Positions 1 through 13,348 of a stretch of DNA of 64,000 nucleotides are shown in pieces. The stretch comes from Corticium candelabrum. Lineage: Eukaryota; Porifera; Homoscleromorpha; Homosclerophorida; Plakinidae. The stretch covers positions 3,559,793 through 3,623,792 of the forward strand of contig NC_085102.1 in NCBI RefSeq assembly GCF_963422355.1, written 5' to 3'. Positions within the stretch are counted from its first letter, which is position 1. The number at the start of each line of letters is the position of its first letter. Both the position numbers and the translations under genes were made by a program. The notes under the pieces were generated by a model that saw nothing but the letters and a program-made list of their open reading frames with translations, searched no databases and was not told the origin of the DNA.

Positions 1-536
1 TACTACAGTACTGTACGCTGTCAGTTAATCATACGGGAACCGGACACAGCCAGGCTCACGTGAGGCTGAAAGGGAACCGGCACTGCCAAGCTCACGTGTG
101 TCTGACAACGTCAAGCCACAAGCAATAATTGCTATGTGTAGAGGTTGAATCACAGTATGTGGGCGGGGTTATGTTCGCCCGATTGCTAATTACACCATGG
201 CAACAGTGACATTTGAGAACAGTCACAGAACAGGGCCGTAGAGACCAGGCCACGGCCCTGGCATTTTTTGAAATTTGCACTTTTGTCTGTCGACGATTTC
301 TTGGAACTTCCAGCTAAGGCATAGGTAATTCAATAATCTCAATTTATTAATATCCGAGGCCCGGATTTGCGGGTGGAGGGTATAGTAGTCGTTCGATGAC
401 CCGACGATCGGACGACCGTATAGATAGTTGGTTAGCACAGATGCAAATGAAGCTATTCCGACCAATAGACGAGAAGTGGTGTCATTACTGACCAATAGGC
501 GAACGTGATGTCATCATGAGGCTCCACCTCTCTTTG
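1..536. other. Left flank, no gene recognised
   Basis: I see no convincing gene here. A 90-codon open frame on the minus strand (495-223) has no recognised domain and no clear splice context, so I do not call it. Repeated short blocks containing GGGAACCGG and GCTCACGTG at 35-100 suggest an old repeat fragment. Confidence 0.4.
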
Positions 537-1277
<741 letters not shown>

Positions 1278-1749
1278 ACACTGCATTAAAAACTCCCTGT
1301 ATATTGTAGTACAATTTGGTATGGAGTCGGTTGAAAATGTGTTTAGGAAAAAATGGCCTTATTTACGAAAAGAAATCACCTATTTGACTTGTATTTACAG
1401 CAATAACATCTACAACATATGAAATTAATTAATATTAAAATATAAAATATAAATTTAGCTTTAAACAAAACATTCATTTAATAAATGTATAAAATAGGTA
1501 AGTGTAACATAGGGGTACAGATAAGATGTAGTGTTCGAATCCAATGTGTTACGCCATCAACAATATTAATTAATTAAGTTAATCTGATCAGGGTCACCTT
1601 TCGAGGGAACAAGAAAACTCTCCGGTGTTGCTTAGCCAGACTACCCTCGCGTAGGCCAAAGCTGGCTGGCTACGTATATAATTTGGCACAAATATCATAA
1701 GAGCGGGGAAGGGTCTGGCTACGTGGGGCTAAGTACTCTCACGTCGTGA
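1278..1749. other. AT-rich intergenic stretch
   Basis: I see no gene. AT-rich sequence (1380-1500) is followed by a small segment with GTCTGGCTACG-type ends (about 1620-1735). The same motif recurs near 43555, so it may be a small degraded mobile element. Confidence 0.35.
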
Positions 1750-2311
1750 ACAGTGGCATTCACTGACACCAGTACAAGCGTCACACTGAGACTTGCTCCT
1801 GCATGCTTTCTGTGGACAGATCACGATCAGTCTGATGAAGACCTAGATGGTAAAAATTTGAAACGGTAGTTATGGAAGGTGCAAATGAATCTAAGAAGTC
1901 TTACAGGTAATGTTATATAAATAGTCGACCTCCACCGTAAAGAAGTTCAACGTCGACTACTTCTGGTCATCGTATAAGTGATTAGATATATTATTTATCA
2001 AAAAGTCTGCTGTGTAGTGCTGGCCACCCCTACTGCCTGATGCCGCACATACGGGATTTACAAACATGTAATAACGTGGAGCGGCAGCCTACTCTCTAGA
2101 ACATCAGCCATCCATAAAGAGCCCAGCTGTCTCTACCATGACTTTCTCAATGCTCTCGTCTTTGTCCACATTTAATGACTGGTAACCTCAGAGCTGACAT
2201 CACTTGTGCAGGTCAACTGGAATGGAAGAAGAACTGTATCAATGCAGAAGCGTTGAAGACCGCACGTCAACCCTTTATTAGATGGAACCATGGTCAAACT
2301 TACACTCATAC

Positions 2312-2391
2312 CCAGTCCTCTCCCCGCGCGCGCTCCACGTGTTTTAGCATGTCCTTTTTTGTTCATGGAGTGCGCGCGAGGAGAGGACTGG
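2312..2391. repeat. Hairpin-forming inverted repeat
   Basis: Two 26-nt arms (2312-2337 and 2366-2391) are inverted complements with 24 of 26 positions matching, around a 28-nt loop. The arm begins CCAGTCCTCTCC and contains GCGCGC. The duplicate copy at about 19376-19457 keeps the structure but is more degraded. Confidence 0.75.
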
Positions 2392-3477
2392 ATACAAGTC
2401 AAGCTAATATGTAGTTAATAATATTGCGTACGCTTTGGGGAAAAGGAGGGCTTCAGAAGGCGTGCTTTGTAGTGTCATGGCGGGGCACTAGTCAAGTTGT
2501 CCATAATTTTGATCAACCCCTACATAGGGAGACAAGTGTTTTGAGTTGGGCAATCTTCTAAGACCAAAAGGCAAGCACTGACCTGACATGTCAAGTCCCA
2601 CAGAATCTCAATAACAGATATTTAACAGCCTGGATGTTTGAAAAGGGTAAATGTGAACAATGAAGTCGAAACTCCTCTGAACCAGACGCTAAAGAGATTT
2701 GTCCAAGTATAACTCACGTGCAACAATTCTACTTCTAGCTAGCTAGGCGGTAGAAAGTATTTACAGTTGCATCTTAAATACGTAAAGGAATGCACTTGTT
2801 TGCGCTTTCACTGAAAGTAGACTAACCCACGACGCAATATGATGACTCCCCTTTCAGTCAACACCCAAACTGGTGATGACGCAACTAACAGTTTATACTG
2901 CCTCAAAACTGCTGCCTATATAGAGCACGTTGAGTTGTTTGACAGAAAAGAAGCTTTCATGTACGCTCACATGAATAGGTGCGAAAGTACGTTTTGAAGC
3001 CGGTTATTTCTGGAAATTCTAGACGACAGCTAGTCATGCAAGTGGAACAAATTTGGTTGCCACTGAATAAAACATGCGCCTATTAACGTGTTGAATGATT
3101 TGCTATGGTTCCTTTCTAAATTTGACAAAATTGAAATTCTGCTGTCTCATGCAAGTCTGTATGTTGTTTCAGTGTGCAGCTCCTCCCCTTTCAAGGTGTA
3201 AGTTACCCACCGCTTTGGTTGGACGGGAGAATGGTGGGAGATCGCCTCTCCCACAGTTCAATTAAGTCAAAACAGAGAACAGTTGAATGATCAAGAGTCA
3301 AAAATGAGTGAAAACATGAGCAAACTTGGCTAAGCCGGGAAATTATTATAGCTTTTGCCTAGTCGTGCACATGGACCCTGCCGCCTTTTTGTCAACAAAC
3401 AAGTCACGTGCAGCATGCAGAATCAACTTTGACGTGTGAATGTTCTACTCAACTATTCTGCAACTCAACTAGACTAG

Positions 3478-3480
<3 letters not shown>

Positions 3481-3529
<49 letters not shown>
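3481..3529. repeat. (TA)n microsatellite
   Basis: A pure TA run, absent from the homologous position near 20800 in the other duplicate copy, so it expanded after the duplication. Confidence 0.9.
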
Positions 3530-3614
3530 CAGCAAATCTTTGCATCTGCAATTCATTTCCTGCTTGAAAGAGCGAAGAAAGGTAACAAAAATTCTGACGA
3601 GCAAACTGGACTAG

Positions 3615-4781
3615 CCCTTTCGGGTTCGCCGACGTTGCCAAATCATCTAACATTCCGACTTTTTTTCAATTGGGTCAACTGACATTTCGACTCGTGTACT
3701 AATTGGGTAGCGTGCGCACGTAACCTACACCCGCTTACTCATTATTCGCAACTGTAGCCACATTATAGAAGCAGAAATTACAAAACATACACAGTTAAAA
3801 AGCCTGTTAATTGCGCTTTCAAATGATACAATTCTCATAGCTATTGATGATTGCTTCGATACGTTCATGTCGACTTCCTGTTTACGCTACACTAATTGAG
3901 TCGCCGCTGTCTTCATCATCAAGAAGACCTGCTTTCTTGCGCGCCGCATCGTCGGCTAGAGAGCTAATAAACAAATAGAATATTAGAAAACGATTTGAAT
4001 GATTGTTCTAGATCGCTTTCTCTAACCAAAACATACGGGTACATAGCCACAGCAACAGAAAACTTGCCGTTACTATGGGCATAACCCAAATTATCAGCAA
4101 CGGATAACGGCCAAACTTGCAACACAGCTACTGAAACGTTTACTGAAAAGGTATCGAAAAAAAACGAAACGTTTAGACATGAAAATGATGTACTTACAAC
4201 ATGGCGCGTCATCGCTGTCTTCACAAACGGAATATCTCACTCGTTCTCCGTCGTATCGACCTCAAATGATGCGTCCAAAGCGAAACACACGCAAGAAACG
4301 TTGAAATGCGTTTTCTGCCTCCTAAGTCTTGGCGAAATGCTTTCGAAGAACAAAGGACGACCAGACCGCCATGCAACATATCGCCAAAAATTGTGACGCA
4401 GCCGCATGCGCTGCTAAAATTTTGTCTGTATGTGTAGACACGCCTAAAGGGTGTGTCTAACGGCTAAAAATATTTCGATTGATCAACGAACCTCAAAAGG
4501 CCAGAGACAATCGACGTCCTGTCACGTGGGCTGTTTTCGCCCATATGACGACAATAGGCGTGGCTTCAAAGAAAATGCGATATCTCGAGATTGCTACAAC
4601 GTAGACTGTTGAAAGTAGGCTCATTTGAAAGGAAATTAATTAGCGATTCGTATGAACTATAGTTTGTCAAGCGAAAGAAAGACTCCATTTTGGGAAGACA
4701 GGAAACGTACAACCAGATGTAATAAAGAGGCGGAGTTAAGCCCATATAAGGTAATATACGTAGGAGATACGTGATGGCTAG
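3615..4781. promoter_or_regulatory. 1.17 kb upstream segment present only in the left copy (possible promoter)
   Basis: The right copy joins directly from GGACTAG to AGGAATGGCC (20884-20898), while the left copy has 1167 bp between two CTAG tetranucleotides (3611-3614 and 4778-4781). The segment is richer in CpG than its surroundings (3880-4560) and ends at the first coding ATG, so it may contain the ancestral promoter. That role is inferred. The junction microhomology fits a deletion in the right copy, but insertion in the left is not excluded. Confidence 0.5.
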
Positions 4782-6538
4782 AGGAATGGCCGATCGTCGT
4801 GCTGACGTGCCTTCTGAGTACGACCTCGTTGTCGACATCGAGACGTTCGAACAGCTGACAAACGGAAATCCCGGTTGGGAAGTACGATGTCCTGAAATAT
4901 TGAGGCGCCTAGGACAGGCTCAAACCACGTCATCACAACCAAAGAAATATGTCGATGGTATGGCCAACCAACACTCCAAACGGACAGAAGACGCTTCTGC
5001 ACGTACAGACGGGAATCCGGCGTCGAGCAAACAGTCCGAGGATGTCGACGCGGAACCCCTCTCCACTTGTCAAACGCAGGAGATGAACGAGAAATCCACT
5101 GAACGAAAAACCGAAAGTTCGACCGAGATTTCACAAACCAGTTCCAACGACGAAACTGACAAGGAATTGACAGGAGCAGCAGTTGTAGCCCACAGTCTCC
5201 ATCAAGAATTGAAGGCATGGAAGCTGAAAAGTGACAGTCGTTCCCTGACGTCGTTAGTGTCGAGCGCCGGCCCAGAAGCAAGCGTCAATACTTGGAATGG
5301 CGAAAACGGCCTTAGCTCTAGCCTTACATGCAACCTGATAAAACCTCTCAACACCAGTGACTGGGTTTCGTCAACAGAAGACACGGCGACCATGGTAGGC
5401 GAACCTCTGCATTTACAATACGATTCACAGAAGGGGGCAACAATCTTTATCGCTGTTGTCGGTACTAAATGCAAGCTTGTAACCGCCAAGCGTGTGTCTT
5501 CACTAGTTTTTTCTTGTAGGTCTGTACAATAAAGGAAAAACGTACGTCCTAAATCGTATCGGAAAAACCAACTTGCCTGAAGGAGCCGGATGCCGAACGA
5601 CTGGCATCAGCATGAAAACGGGAAATGGAAACATTCTTTCACGGTTCACACTCCTAGATATAGCAGGTTTCGACGCACCCGTTCGAGGTAACTAATTTAC
5701 TCTTTATAAAATTGACCGGCATAGAAGTATGTTATTTATTAAACTCAAGTTGGGCAAGACCGAAGCGCTGTCTACTACAAGAAATACGTTGATAGGTTTA
5801 TCGAGGAGCTCGCGCTTAATCTGGCAACAGCCGTCGTTGTCGTCATGAACAACATCACTCTGACAGATCAGCTTTACCTCGAGCACGTCCGCAAGGCAAT
5901 GCACAGCTTCAAGATAGACTACGCGGCAGCTAGCGGGATATCAGAGTATTTAAACACAGTGCCACCTTGCAGATTTGATTTCTAGAAAGTTGTGTTGTGT
6001 TTACAAAATACAGAAGAATTCCTGAAGAGAAGTTTCCCGATCTCATTGTGATTCACAATTTCTCTTCCTACGGAAACCTAGAGGAATGTAAGAAGGCATT
6101 CAGAGGTCAGATTGAAGAAAACTACGAGGGAAAATGGTTGGACTACGACAGAAAGCAGAAGTAACAACTGGTTGCATGCTCTAAAATATAAATAAAAATA
6201 CATAATATGATATCTGACAGGTTCTACTACACTGAAGGTGTTCCAGGACAAATGGTGGGCATCTGACATGTCTTCATTGGACGGTCTCTAACAGATGCTG
6301 AAAGGTAACAACATAACATGTCAGTGACTGATATGTTTTGACAAAAGTACTGCTTGTTCAATGGACAAATCTACAACCAGAGCTAAGGAACCTGTGAAGG
6401 ATACTGACTTCTACAAAGATACAATTAAGCACAACATTCAAGTGTTTGATATGATTAAATCGTGGTTAAGAGGCATTGCCAGTGAAAGCAAGGTAAAGCC
6501 AGTTTCGACTATGGTCGATGTTGCTAACAATATGCTGA

Positions 6539-6842
6539 CAAGGGCGTAACTAGCATTAAAATTTTACCGAGGCAAGTTTATATAAATTATTTAATTAACC
6601 TCTACTCTAGTAGGTTTCTCAGTCACGTGTGTGGCAAGTGCTTCACGTGCCGTGAACGTGCGCAAGCTAAGTGCGAGAACAGTGGTGAAAGAGGACTTCT
6701 TCTGTTCGGTAACCGCGTGCAGAATGCCCGATCTTTCCTGTTATCTACTAACTGATACATCTAGCAAAATTTTTACAGCGCCACACCCATTTTATTTACC
6801 GAGGCAACTGCCTCGGCTGCCTCATGCCTAGTTACGCCACTG
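6539..6842. mobile_element. 304 bp inverted-repeat DNA transposon in a coding exon
   Basis: The termini are CAAGGGCGTAACTAG on the left and, inverted, CAGTGGCGTAACTAG on the right. GCTGA occurs on both sides (6534-6538, 6843-6847) but once in the uninterrupted copy near 22650, giving a 5-bp target duplication. There is no transposase, so the element is non-autonomous. CAGTGGCGTAACTAG-type ends occur in animal DNA transposons, but I cannot assign the superfamily: a 5-bp duplication is not the 8 bp expected for hAT. Confidence 0.85.
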
Positions 6843-7170
6843 GCTGAGGAGTTACTTCCAAAATCCACCTACTGCAAGACTCCACGTGAAAAACGGCAAG
6901 GCTTATATTGGATTTGAGCAACCGTGGTACTATGATTTCACACAACCAGGAAAAACAGCAAAACCAGAAGTAATCATGCCAGGAATGTAAGAAAAATTTA
7001 CGTAAAAGTGATAACTGCGAGGATGCTGAGCATTTATCATAGCCAGTTATTGTAACTGCTCTCTCTTGCATAGAATGATGTTGCCTGGAGTAGGATATGA
7101 TGGTTCAAGAGGTCTACGAATGTCAGTGGAACCAACACATAATCCAGTATGCAAGTTGCTATATCTACAA

Positions 7171-7175
7171 AAACT

Positions 7176-7209
<34 letters not shown>
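7171..7209 (+). repeat. (TTG)n microsatellite in a GTPase intron
   Basis: The intron carries roughly twice as many TTG units here as in the homologous intron of the right copy (22982-23002). Length variation between duplicates marks active slippage. Confidence 0.9.
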
Positions 7210-7211
<2 letters not shown>

Positions 7212-8183
7212 CTGTGTGTTATAAATGTAATTGAGCTCTCTTTTGTCAGCCATATGATGTCATTTCAACTCCACACAGTGTTGTCATTATCATGGATCGA
7301 ATGATGCCACAACCTGAAGTCCAGTACATCCCACAAGAAAAGATGTGCGTCATTAAAGGTGATCTGCAATCACCGTCTTTGTACAACAAAGAAGGCAATG
7401 TTGTCGAACGCAGAGAAAGATTCAGTGGACCATTCAACCTGAAAGTGGTGATGGATGACATCTTGACTCACGGCGAGGCCGTTGCCTTGGCCTTCAAAGA
7501 AGTCAGAGAAGACAGAATGAGGAATATTCTTTGTGTTATATTCGATAAAGTCCAAATACAATGTCCCGAAGAAGTCAAGGAAGGTTCTGTCGATGACATT
7601 TTGTAACTTCTAGGTTTGAAATAGATTCCAGCTGCCATGCCTACATTAAAATTCTGTTTGAAATTAACCATGAAACTGCTTAGCTTTTTTGTTTGCATCT
7701 TTCCACATTCAAACTGATGGAAGATTATCTGTTTACTTAGCTTTAGAGACAATAAACATTTTTACAACAACGTGGCTTCACATGCAACACAGTCCACACC
7801 AAGTTGTACAAATGGCACATTATAGCCACCTCCCAAAATGCAATCTATCAATGCAATCTATCCCATGTACAACTAGATACCGGATAACGGTACACCATAT
7901 GCCATTCATCACAATTAAGCAAGTAACAGGTCTGTGGAGAAAGGAGTACCTACTGACAACTGCACAATTGCAGACATTCTGGAGAAGCATAACAGCAAAT
8001 TACTGAAACCATTAGATAACAGGTGAGATTGAATTGTCCACGCAAGAAACAGCATAGGCTCTTCAACTACCAAAGTCCGTCATCCTTGACTCTTCATTAC
8101 AGCTCTGCGTAAGCATGCCCTCATAATAGGGGGCATGCTGTAATATATAAACAAAAGCCAAAGTTGTATACAAATACACTGTT

Positions 8184-8663
8184 TTACTCTATAGTCCAGT
8201 AAAGCTACAGTACACTTACACTATAACACAGTCCATTCACATAAGCTCTGGCTCATAGCTGAGCAAACGCAAAGTCAGAGAATCAAGCAAGCCCCGTTCA
8301 CGTGATGAGCTAGAGTACAAAAGCAAGCTGTGCACACTAGTGAGTGTGCTTTGGACACACTAGCACTCATTGTGTGCTAGAACTGAACGTGCTACAACAA
8401 TTACGGATCGAAAACAAGCATTGATTCAGCTATCCTGTATTTTTTCTGCATGGTGCATTATTAGAGTTGGCCTCGAACTCATCACTCCAAATACGGATGA
8501 GGTAGGCAGTCTTTTGCTCATTTTGTAGGTGTTGATCATGTGCAGCGTGCAGCTTAATTGGCCCAATTATAGTTTATAGTCACTGCATGACCCAAGTAAT
8601 AAGTACTTATGTGAACGAGCTATTACACTACACTTCAGTACATTACTACAAGCTCTCCCTTTG
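8184..8663. repeat. Dispersed inverted-repeat element, copy B
   Basis: It matches copy A (537-1277) from CTCTATAGTCCAGTAAAGCT through CAAGCTCTCCCT but lacks the (CA)n expansion. The left end contains GTCCATTCACATAAG and the right end CTTATGTGAACGAGC, which are inverted to each other. The corresponding right-copy element (from about 23970) is cut at about 24135, where homology between the duplicates pauses. Confidence 0.6.
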
Positions 8664-9318
8664 ATAAGGATATGTGTTCTGGTAAAAACACTATACTAAG
8701 CTAGTGAACTGAAGGAGTAACCATGAAAGTTAATTTGTAAATGATGGCCTCATTAATTAGTTAGGACCACCAAACTCTGTTAATACATACTGTACATCCA
8801 TGTACCTTGAAAACACGTCAAACATTGCTTCTTTCCATTCTATTTCTCCTAGCCAGCATAACAAACAGAAGCAGAGCAATTTCACTTTCTAGGTCTAGCA
8901 CACAAAAATCATTGCCATATCAAAGCACACAGTAAATGCCAATACAAGTTTACACACCTAGCTGCATCACCATTGTCAGACTGCATGAATCCCATGCAAC
9001 TCCATCAGACATTGCACGTTCTGCTCGTGGCAATCTCACCTTACCAATGTGAACTCTGGGCACCACATTACTCTCTGCTCATGCTGATCGAGATCTGCCA
9101 ATACATGTCCAAACTCCAATTAAATTAACTTCAATTATATACAAATGATGCTGATTTAGAACAGTATGCAGGTATCTAAAGAATGAACAATCTGATCCAC
9201 TGATCGAGCCAAAAAATTAATGGATTCTTGGTTAATTATGATCGCTTCAACACTATGGAGACCAGCCAGCGATGAGTGAGTGTCGACCAATGCTGTGTGT
9301 GTGCGTGCGTGTGCGTGC

Positions 9319-9324
<6 letters not shown>

Positions 9325-9382
<58 letters not shown>
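9325..9382 (+). repeat. (GT)n microsatellite
   Basis: A GT run preceded by GTGCGTGC-type variants from 9298, in the left-copy-specific segment. Confidence 0.9.
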
Positions 9383-9384
<2 letters not shown>

Positions 9385-10321
9385 ATATGCGCAACTGCGG
9401 ACTTGCTTCTCCATTGCGAGCCCGTCAACAACATATTAATCCACGTACTCATTGTTCATGAGACGTTAGCTCATAACCGAGTAGCGTAGAAGGAACTGTG
9501 AGCGTGTGTGCGTGCGTACATATACTGCAACATTTCAGTATTAATTAAACCGACAGCCATTTAGTTAGTCAGAACATGCAATACTACATTCACTAACGCA
9601 AGTAACCATACCAATTTATAGAAAACAAAGACAGCGAAATGAACGTCTGTTTTAGTTAATCAGCGCATGCGCACAAACTCTAGACAAACAACTTAGACTA
9701 GGCTGACGAACTATTATTTCTAGTTTCTCATCTGGAAAATGGTAGTCAGTTATCAATCACTAGTGAAATTTTTTTACAGTAAAAGGTAAAAGGCTCTACA
9801 GAATACTACAATCAAATAGTTGTAACTTGTGGCATATAAGCAGTACTAAAACGTGTAACCTAGTTAGGCTTGCATGTGTATCATTATACATTCCAACATC
9901 TCTTCATCACATCAATGAAGGTGTCGTCGTCGTCAATGTTCATGCTGATACCCTCATAAAATGCTTCAAACTCCTAAATAAACATAAGACTGTTAAAATC
10001 AACAACACCAACAGCAACAACAACAATAATAATAATAATAATAGCAAAAATAACAACAAGTTACAACAACAACAAGACACACACATCACTGCTATACAAC
10101 CACTACTTCAATATTGCACAAACATGACAGTTTCAATACTTTCTAACATAGAACAACCTAAAATTCAAAGCCAAATACAAATTTTGATAACTACAGCGTA
10201 CTCTGAAAAATGTTTGTCTGCTCATTTACTCGCTAGCATCAATCTTAAAGCAAATTAAAGTAAATAAAGCCTGTTAGAAACCTTTGTCATTCCAGGTAGA
10301 GGCACGCAGCATCGATCGCCT

Positions 10322-10325
<4 letters not shown>

Positions 10326-10388
<63 letters not shown>

Positions 10389-10390
10389 CA

Positions 10391-10450
<60 letters not shown>
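10326..10450. repeat. Interrupted (AC)n microsatellite
   Basis: Two AC runs are split by GACACAA. The block is absent from the right copy near 25350, where the flanking sequences are nearly adjacent, so it arose after duplication within a CAPS2 intron. Confidence 0.9.
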
Positions 10451-10455
<5 letters not shown>

Positions 10456-12756
10456 TCTGGTAGTCTGATTTCCGATTACACACAATAGGTGATATGTGAC
10501 CATGCCCTAGATAAATTAACAGAATATTCATATTTCCATCTACTTACTGCATCTGAAAGCTCCTCCTGTTTCTTTTTTGGTCCCGCTACTGCAGAGTAAA
10601 GCTCCTGAATCACATCATATTCAGTCCGACAACCTTCATAATTAATCAAGCTTTAGTTATAACCAAAAGTAATAGAAGAAATCAAGTAGACACGAACCAT
10701 TAAACACATCAGGGTGGCCTCTCAAATCAAAAATTTCTTCATCTCACTAAGAAAGATAAAACCTGATTTATGTGCATCCATCTTGATAAAAGCCTGTAAT
10801 GAAGAAAACAAACACAACTATTATAACATCATACAACACCTAAATGAAATATAGTAAACGCTTAATTAATTTACAAGTTTAGAATAAGAAGCACGTAAAA
10901 AGTAAACTTCAATCCACCTTGACAATAAAATAAGACCAAGTCAAGACAAATCTATGCATTCTAGTCAGCTATATTTTTGCAGCTTTTTCCAAGTTGCAAA
11001 ATGCATGTAAATCAGTACACTAGACAGAAACAAGTCTTGCACATAATTCACAAGACTATAATAATTTACAATGTATTTCCAACATAGTTGTGTATACAAT
11101 CCTCATTGATCATGATTTTTATAAACACTAATAACTATGCAAATATAATTATCATGCACGATGACATCTACAGTTCTATAAATGACAGCCCAACTACCTT
11201 TCTCTCACATCATTTGTCCTCCCAGACAGACAATGCAAACAGAAAAACTAATTCCATGTGTCATACGTATGGTAGTCACAACTGATAATTGATAGGCAAA
11301 ATTATTTATTAAAACCCAAATAAATTTAATTAATTAATCAATAAATCTATTAGATTAAAATTTTCTAACCTTTCTAACTAACTGGAGTCTTCGTTCATTC
11401 ATCTTTCCCAAACAGCAATAAAGAAGCTCATTGTAATCAACTAAGTCCGTGCTGTTACCATACAACAATAAACACAATCTTTTCACAACCTATGAACAAA
11501 CAAGAGCCCATTACAAGTAACACAATAGGAAACACAAGTGTGTAACAGAGAATACATTAAAATATTTATTGCTTTGTATATGCAAAAGAATAAACATAAA
11601 TCTACTAAAACACAAACAGATACTAAGGCCGTATAGTACAAACTCATACAAAATACTACAATGCATGCATACTCTCACAAAGGTGGGCTATAATTTTTCC
11701 ACTTTGTGAATTTGACCTATGTAGCTGAGTTTGTCTTTAGACTGTACCAAGTCTGAAGACAAACATTTAACTAACAGATTGAGTAGACAAACCATAAAAA
11801 ATTGTGTCATTTGCACTCACCTCTTCATTAATTCTGATGTGATACATATTGAGTGTCTGTAGAAATTTGGATAATTTAACTAAACCGTCTTCGGATCGAT
11901 TGAGATGAAACAAATGCCTTATCAAGGTCAGTCTAATATGACACGCCCTTGCTTTAATCTGATTCCGCGATTGAGCTAAATAAAATACAAATAAATAATA
12001 ATATGTATGCATGCCCACCATGCCCTCTATAAGTGTACTTGTATATAACAATACAATTATAGAAGTCATGCAAAAGAAAAAAAGAAAATCTAAACAAGTA
12101 GAGACAAGAAAAACAACAAAAATAGTATGAAATACAAGAAAGCATTGCAGGTAACGTTAGTACATGAGCAAGCCACTACATCAGCAAGCAAGTAGTCAGA
12201 GACACAAACGCACAAACAATGTTTACAGCACTTTTGTAAAACAAGTTCCAGCAATCAGAATAAACAATCTAATAGCTACGACAAATAAATGCAAAACCAA
12301 CCCAATGACATCTATTATATTTAAACGCTCAAGTAACCCTCCCAAAATATAAAACAAAACTGATTAAAAAGCTACTGTCTTTACTACACAATATGAGCCT
12401 CGTCTAACACTCTTCAATTAATTAATATTACAACTAAGGCAAAAGGCACAAGAAAACACATGCGCAAACAAGACTATTTTATTGTAGCCAAATTTTACTG
12501 TGATGCAAACGTGACAATTAATGATCAACAGACGTAAATAATAAGGTTTCATAGGATAAGTATGCATACAATCATACATTTCATATACACAAAGACATCA
12601 TAATAAATTTACAACGTACATCGAATACTTGACATTAAAGTAGAAAGAGTGTTTTCTACTTCAGTCGACTGTCTTAGATTGTCTGCTGGACTTCCATATT
12701 TGTTGCGATTCTATTGCCTAAAATCATCACAACTATTCAAACACGATAAATATCAT

Positions 12757-12758
<2 letters not shown>

Positions 12759-12788
<30 letters not shown>
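12759..12788. repeat. (TA)n microsatellite in a CAPS2 intron
   Basis: A short TA run, expanded compared with the right copy at about 27623-27633. Confidence 0.85.
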
Positions 12789-12794
<6 letters not shown>

Positions 12795-13348
12795 CATTAA
12801 CAAAAATACAAAGCAATTTATAAAATTTCTCCACACGAGTATCTTACAGTAGTCTCTGCTTAGCCAGATCATCAACATCTGTTACTTTAAACTCAACATA
12901 TTGTCGACACTTCATCGATGCTAGCAACGACAACTGATCACGAGTGTCAAAGGTACGACTCCCACCCTAAAACAACCAATGGCACCCACTACATACATGC
13001 ACATACACGCAACCAATTATGGTCATTACTATACCATATCAATGTCAGACAATGTTATCGATTGTCCTACTTTTGGTCCTCTCGCATGAACATATGAATT
13101 TCTCTGAATTAGAGGCAATGCAGATGACCGACTACTGAGTTGTCGAAACTCATACAAAGTGAGAGAATTGTCTTGAGCAAAGAAAAACCCACACAGCTCT
13201 CGATGAACGTCACAACCATTGCTACAACAACGCAAGAACCAGTAAACTATTGCCACATACAAGTTATTAATGAATTTTAACTATAAATAAGTGTAAGTGC
13301 CAAACAATAGATAACAATAATGATTAATAATACAATATAATAATAACT

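Larger units (their letters stand above)
4774..7606 (+). pseudogene. GTPase-like gene, left duplicate, disrupted
   Basis: This copy corresponds exon for exon to the gene at 20898-23399. Exon 1 runs from 4774 (or the ATG at 4786, which matches the other copy's start) to 5461, exon 2 is 5520-5687 and exon 3 starts at 5750. Exon 2 encodes the P-loop GLYNKGKT and the G3-like LLDIAGFDAP. Two lesions separate it from the right copy. A TGA at 6264-6266 replaces an arginine codon (AGA) in exon 5. A 304 bp transposon lies inside exon 6 (6539-6842) and brings a stop codon a few codons in. The last exon (about 7250-7606) is still open. The long N-terminal exon is also intact, so a truncated GTPase-only product remains possible. 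Most likely it is a recent pseudogene. Confidence 0.75.
9884..13262 (-). pseudogene. CAPS2: CAPS2 (calcyphosin-2) 3' exons, left duplicate, truncated and frameshifted
   Basis: Exons in transcription order lie at about 13036-13222, 12849-12966, about 11821-11975, about 11367-11491, about 10705-10796, 10548-10633 and 9884-9973. They match the intact gene at 24955-32533. The first visible exon encodes CRELIGFFF-like sequence (HRELCGFFFAQDNSLT) and the last encodes EFEAFYEGIS, the calcyphosin C-terminus. The EF-hand exon has lost one base relative to the right copy (TTTTTGATTTGAG against TTTTTTAATCCGAG), giving a stop right after the calcium loop. No upstream CAPS2 exons exist beyond 13343, where the duplication ends in SINE-like sequence. 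It is therefore a non-functional partial copy unless it is transcribed as RNA. Confidence 0.8.
1750..13343. repeat. Segmental duplication, left copy
   Basis: Long stretches align base for base with 18825-28173: the block starting CACTGACACCAGTACAAGCG, all GTPase exons and introns, and the CAPS2 3' exons and introns. The offset is 16111 at the GTPase start and 14838 at the CAPS2 exon near 13.1 kb, because the two copies carry different insertions. Material specific to this copy includes 3615-4781, a 304 bp transposon at 6539-6842, about 8340-9610, and the (AC)n block at 10326-10450. Homology stops abruptly at 13343. Confidence 0.9.

Noticed and set aside
3880-4240. A possible small minus-strand gene (ATG-containing frame at 4224-3964 and an acidic AARKKAGLLDDEDSGDS-like frame near 3960-3890).
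   Set aside because: The two pieces do not join in phase through any GT-AG intron I could find, and no domain is recognised.
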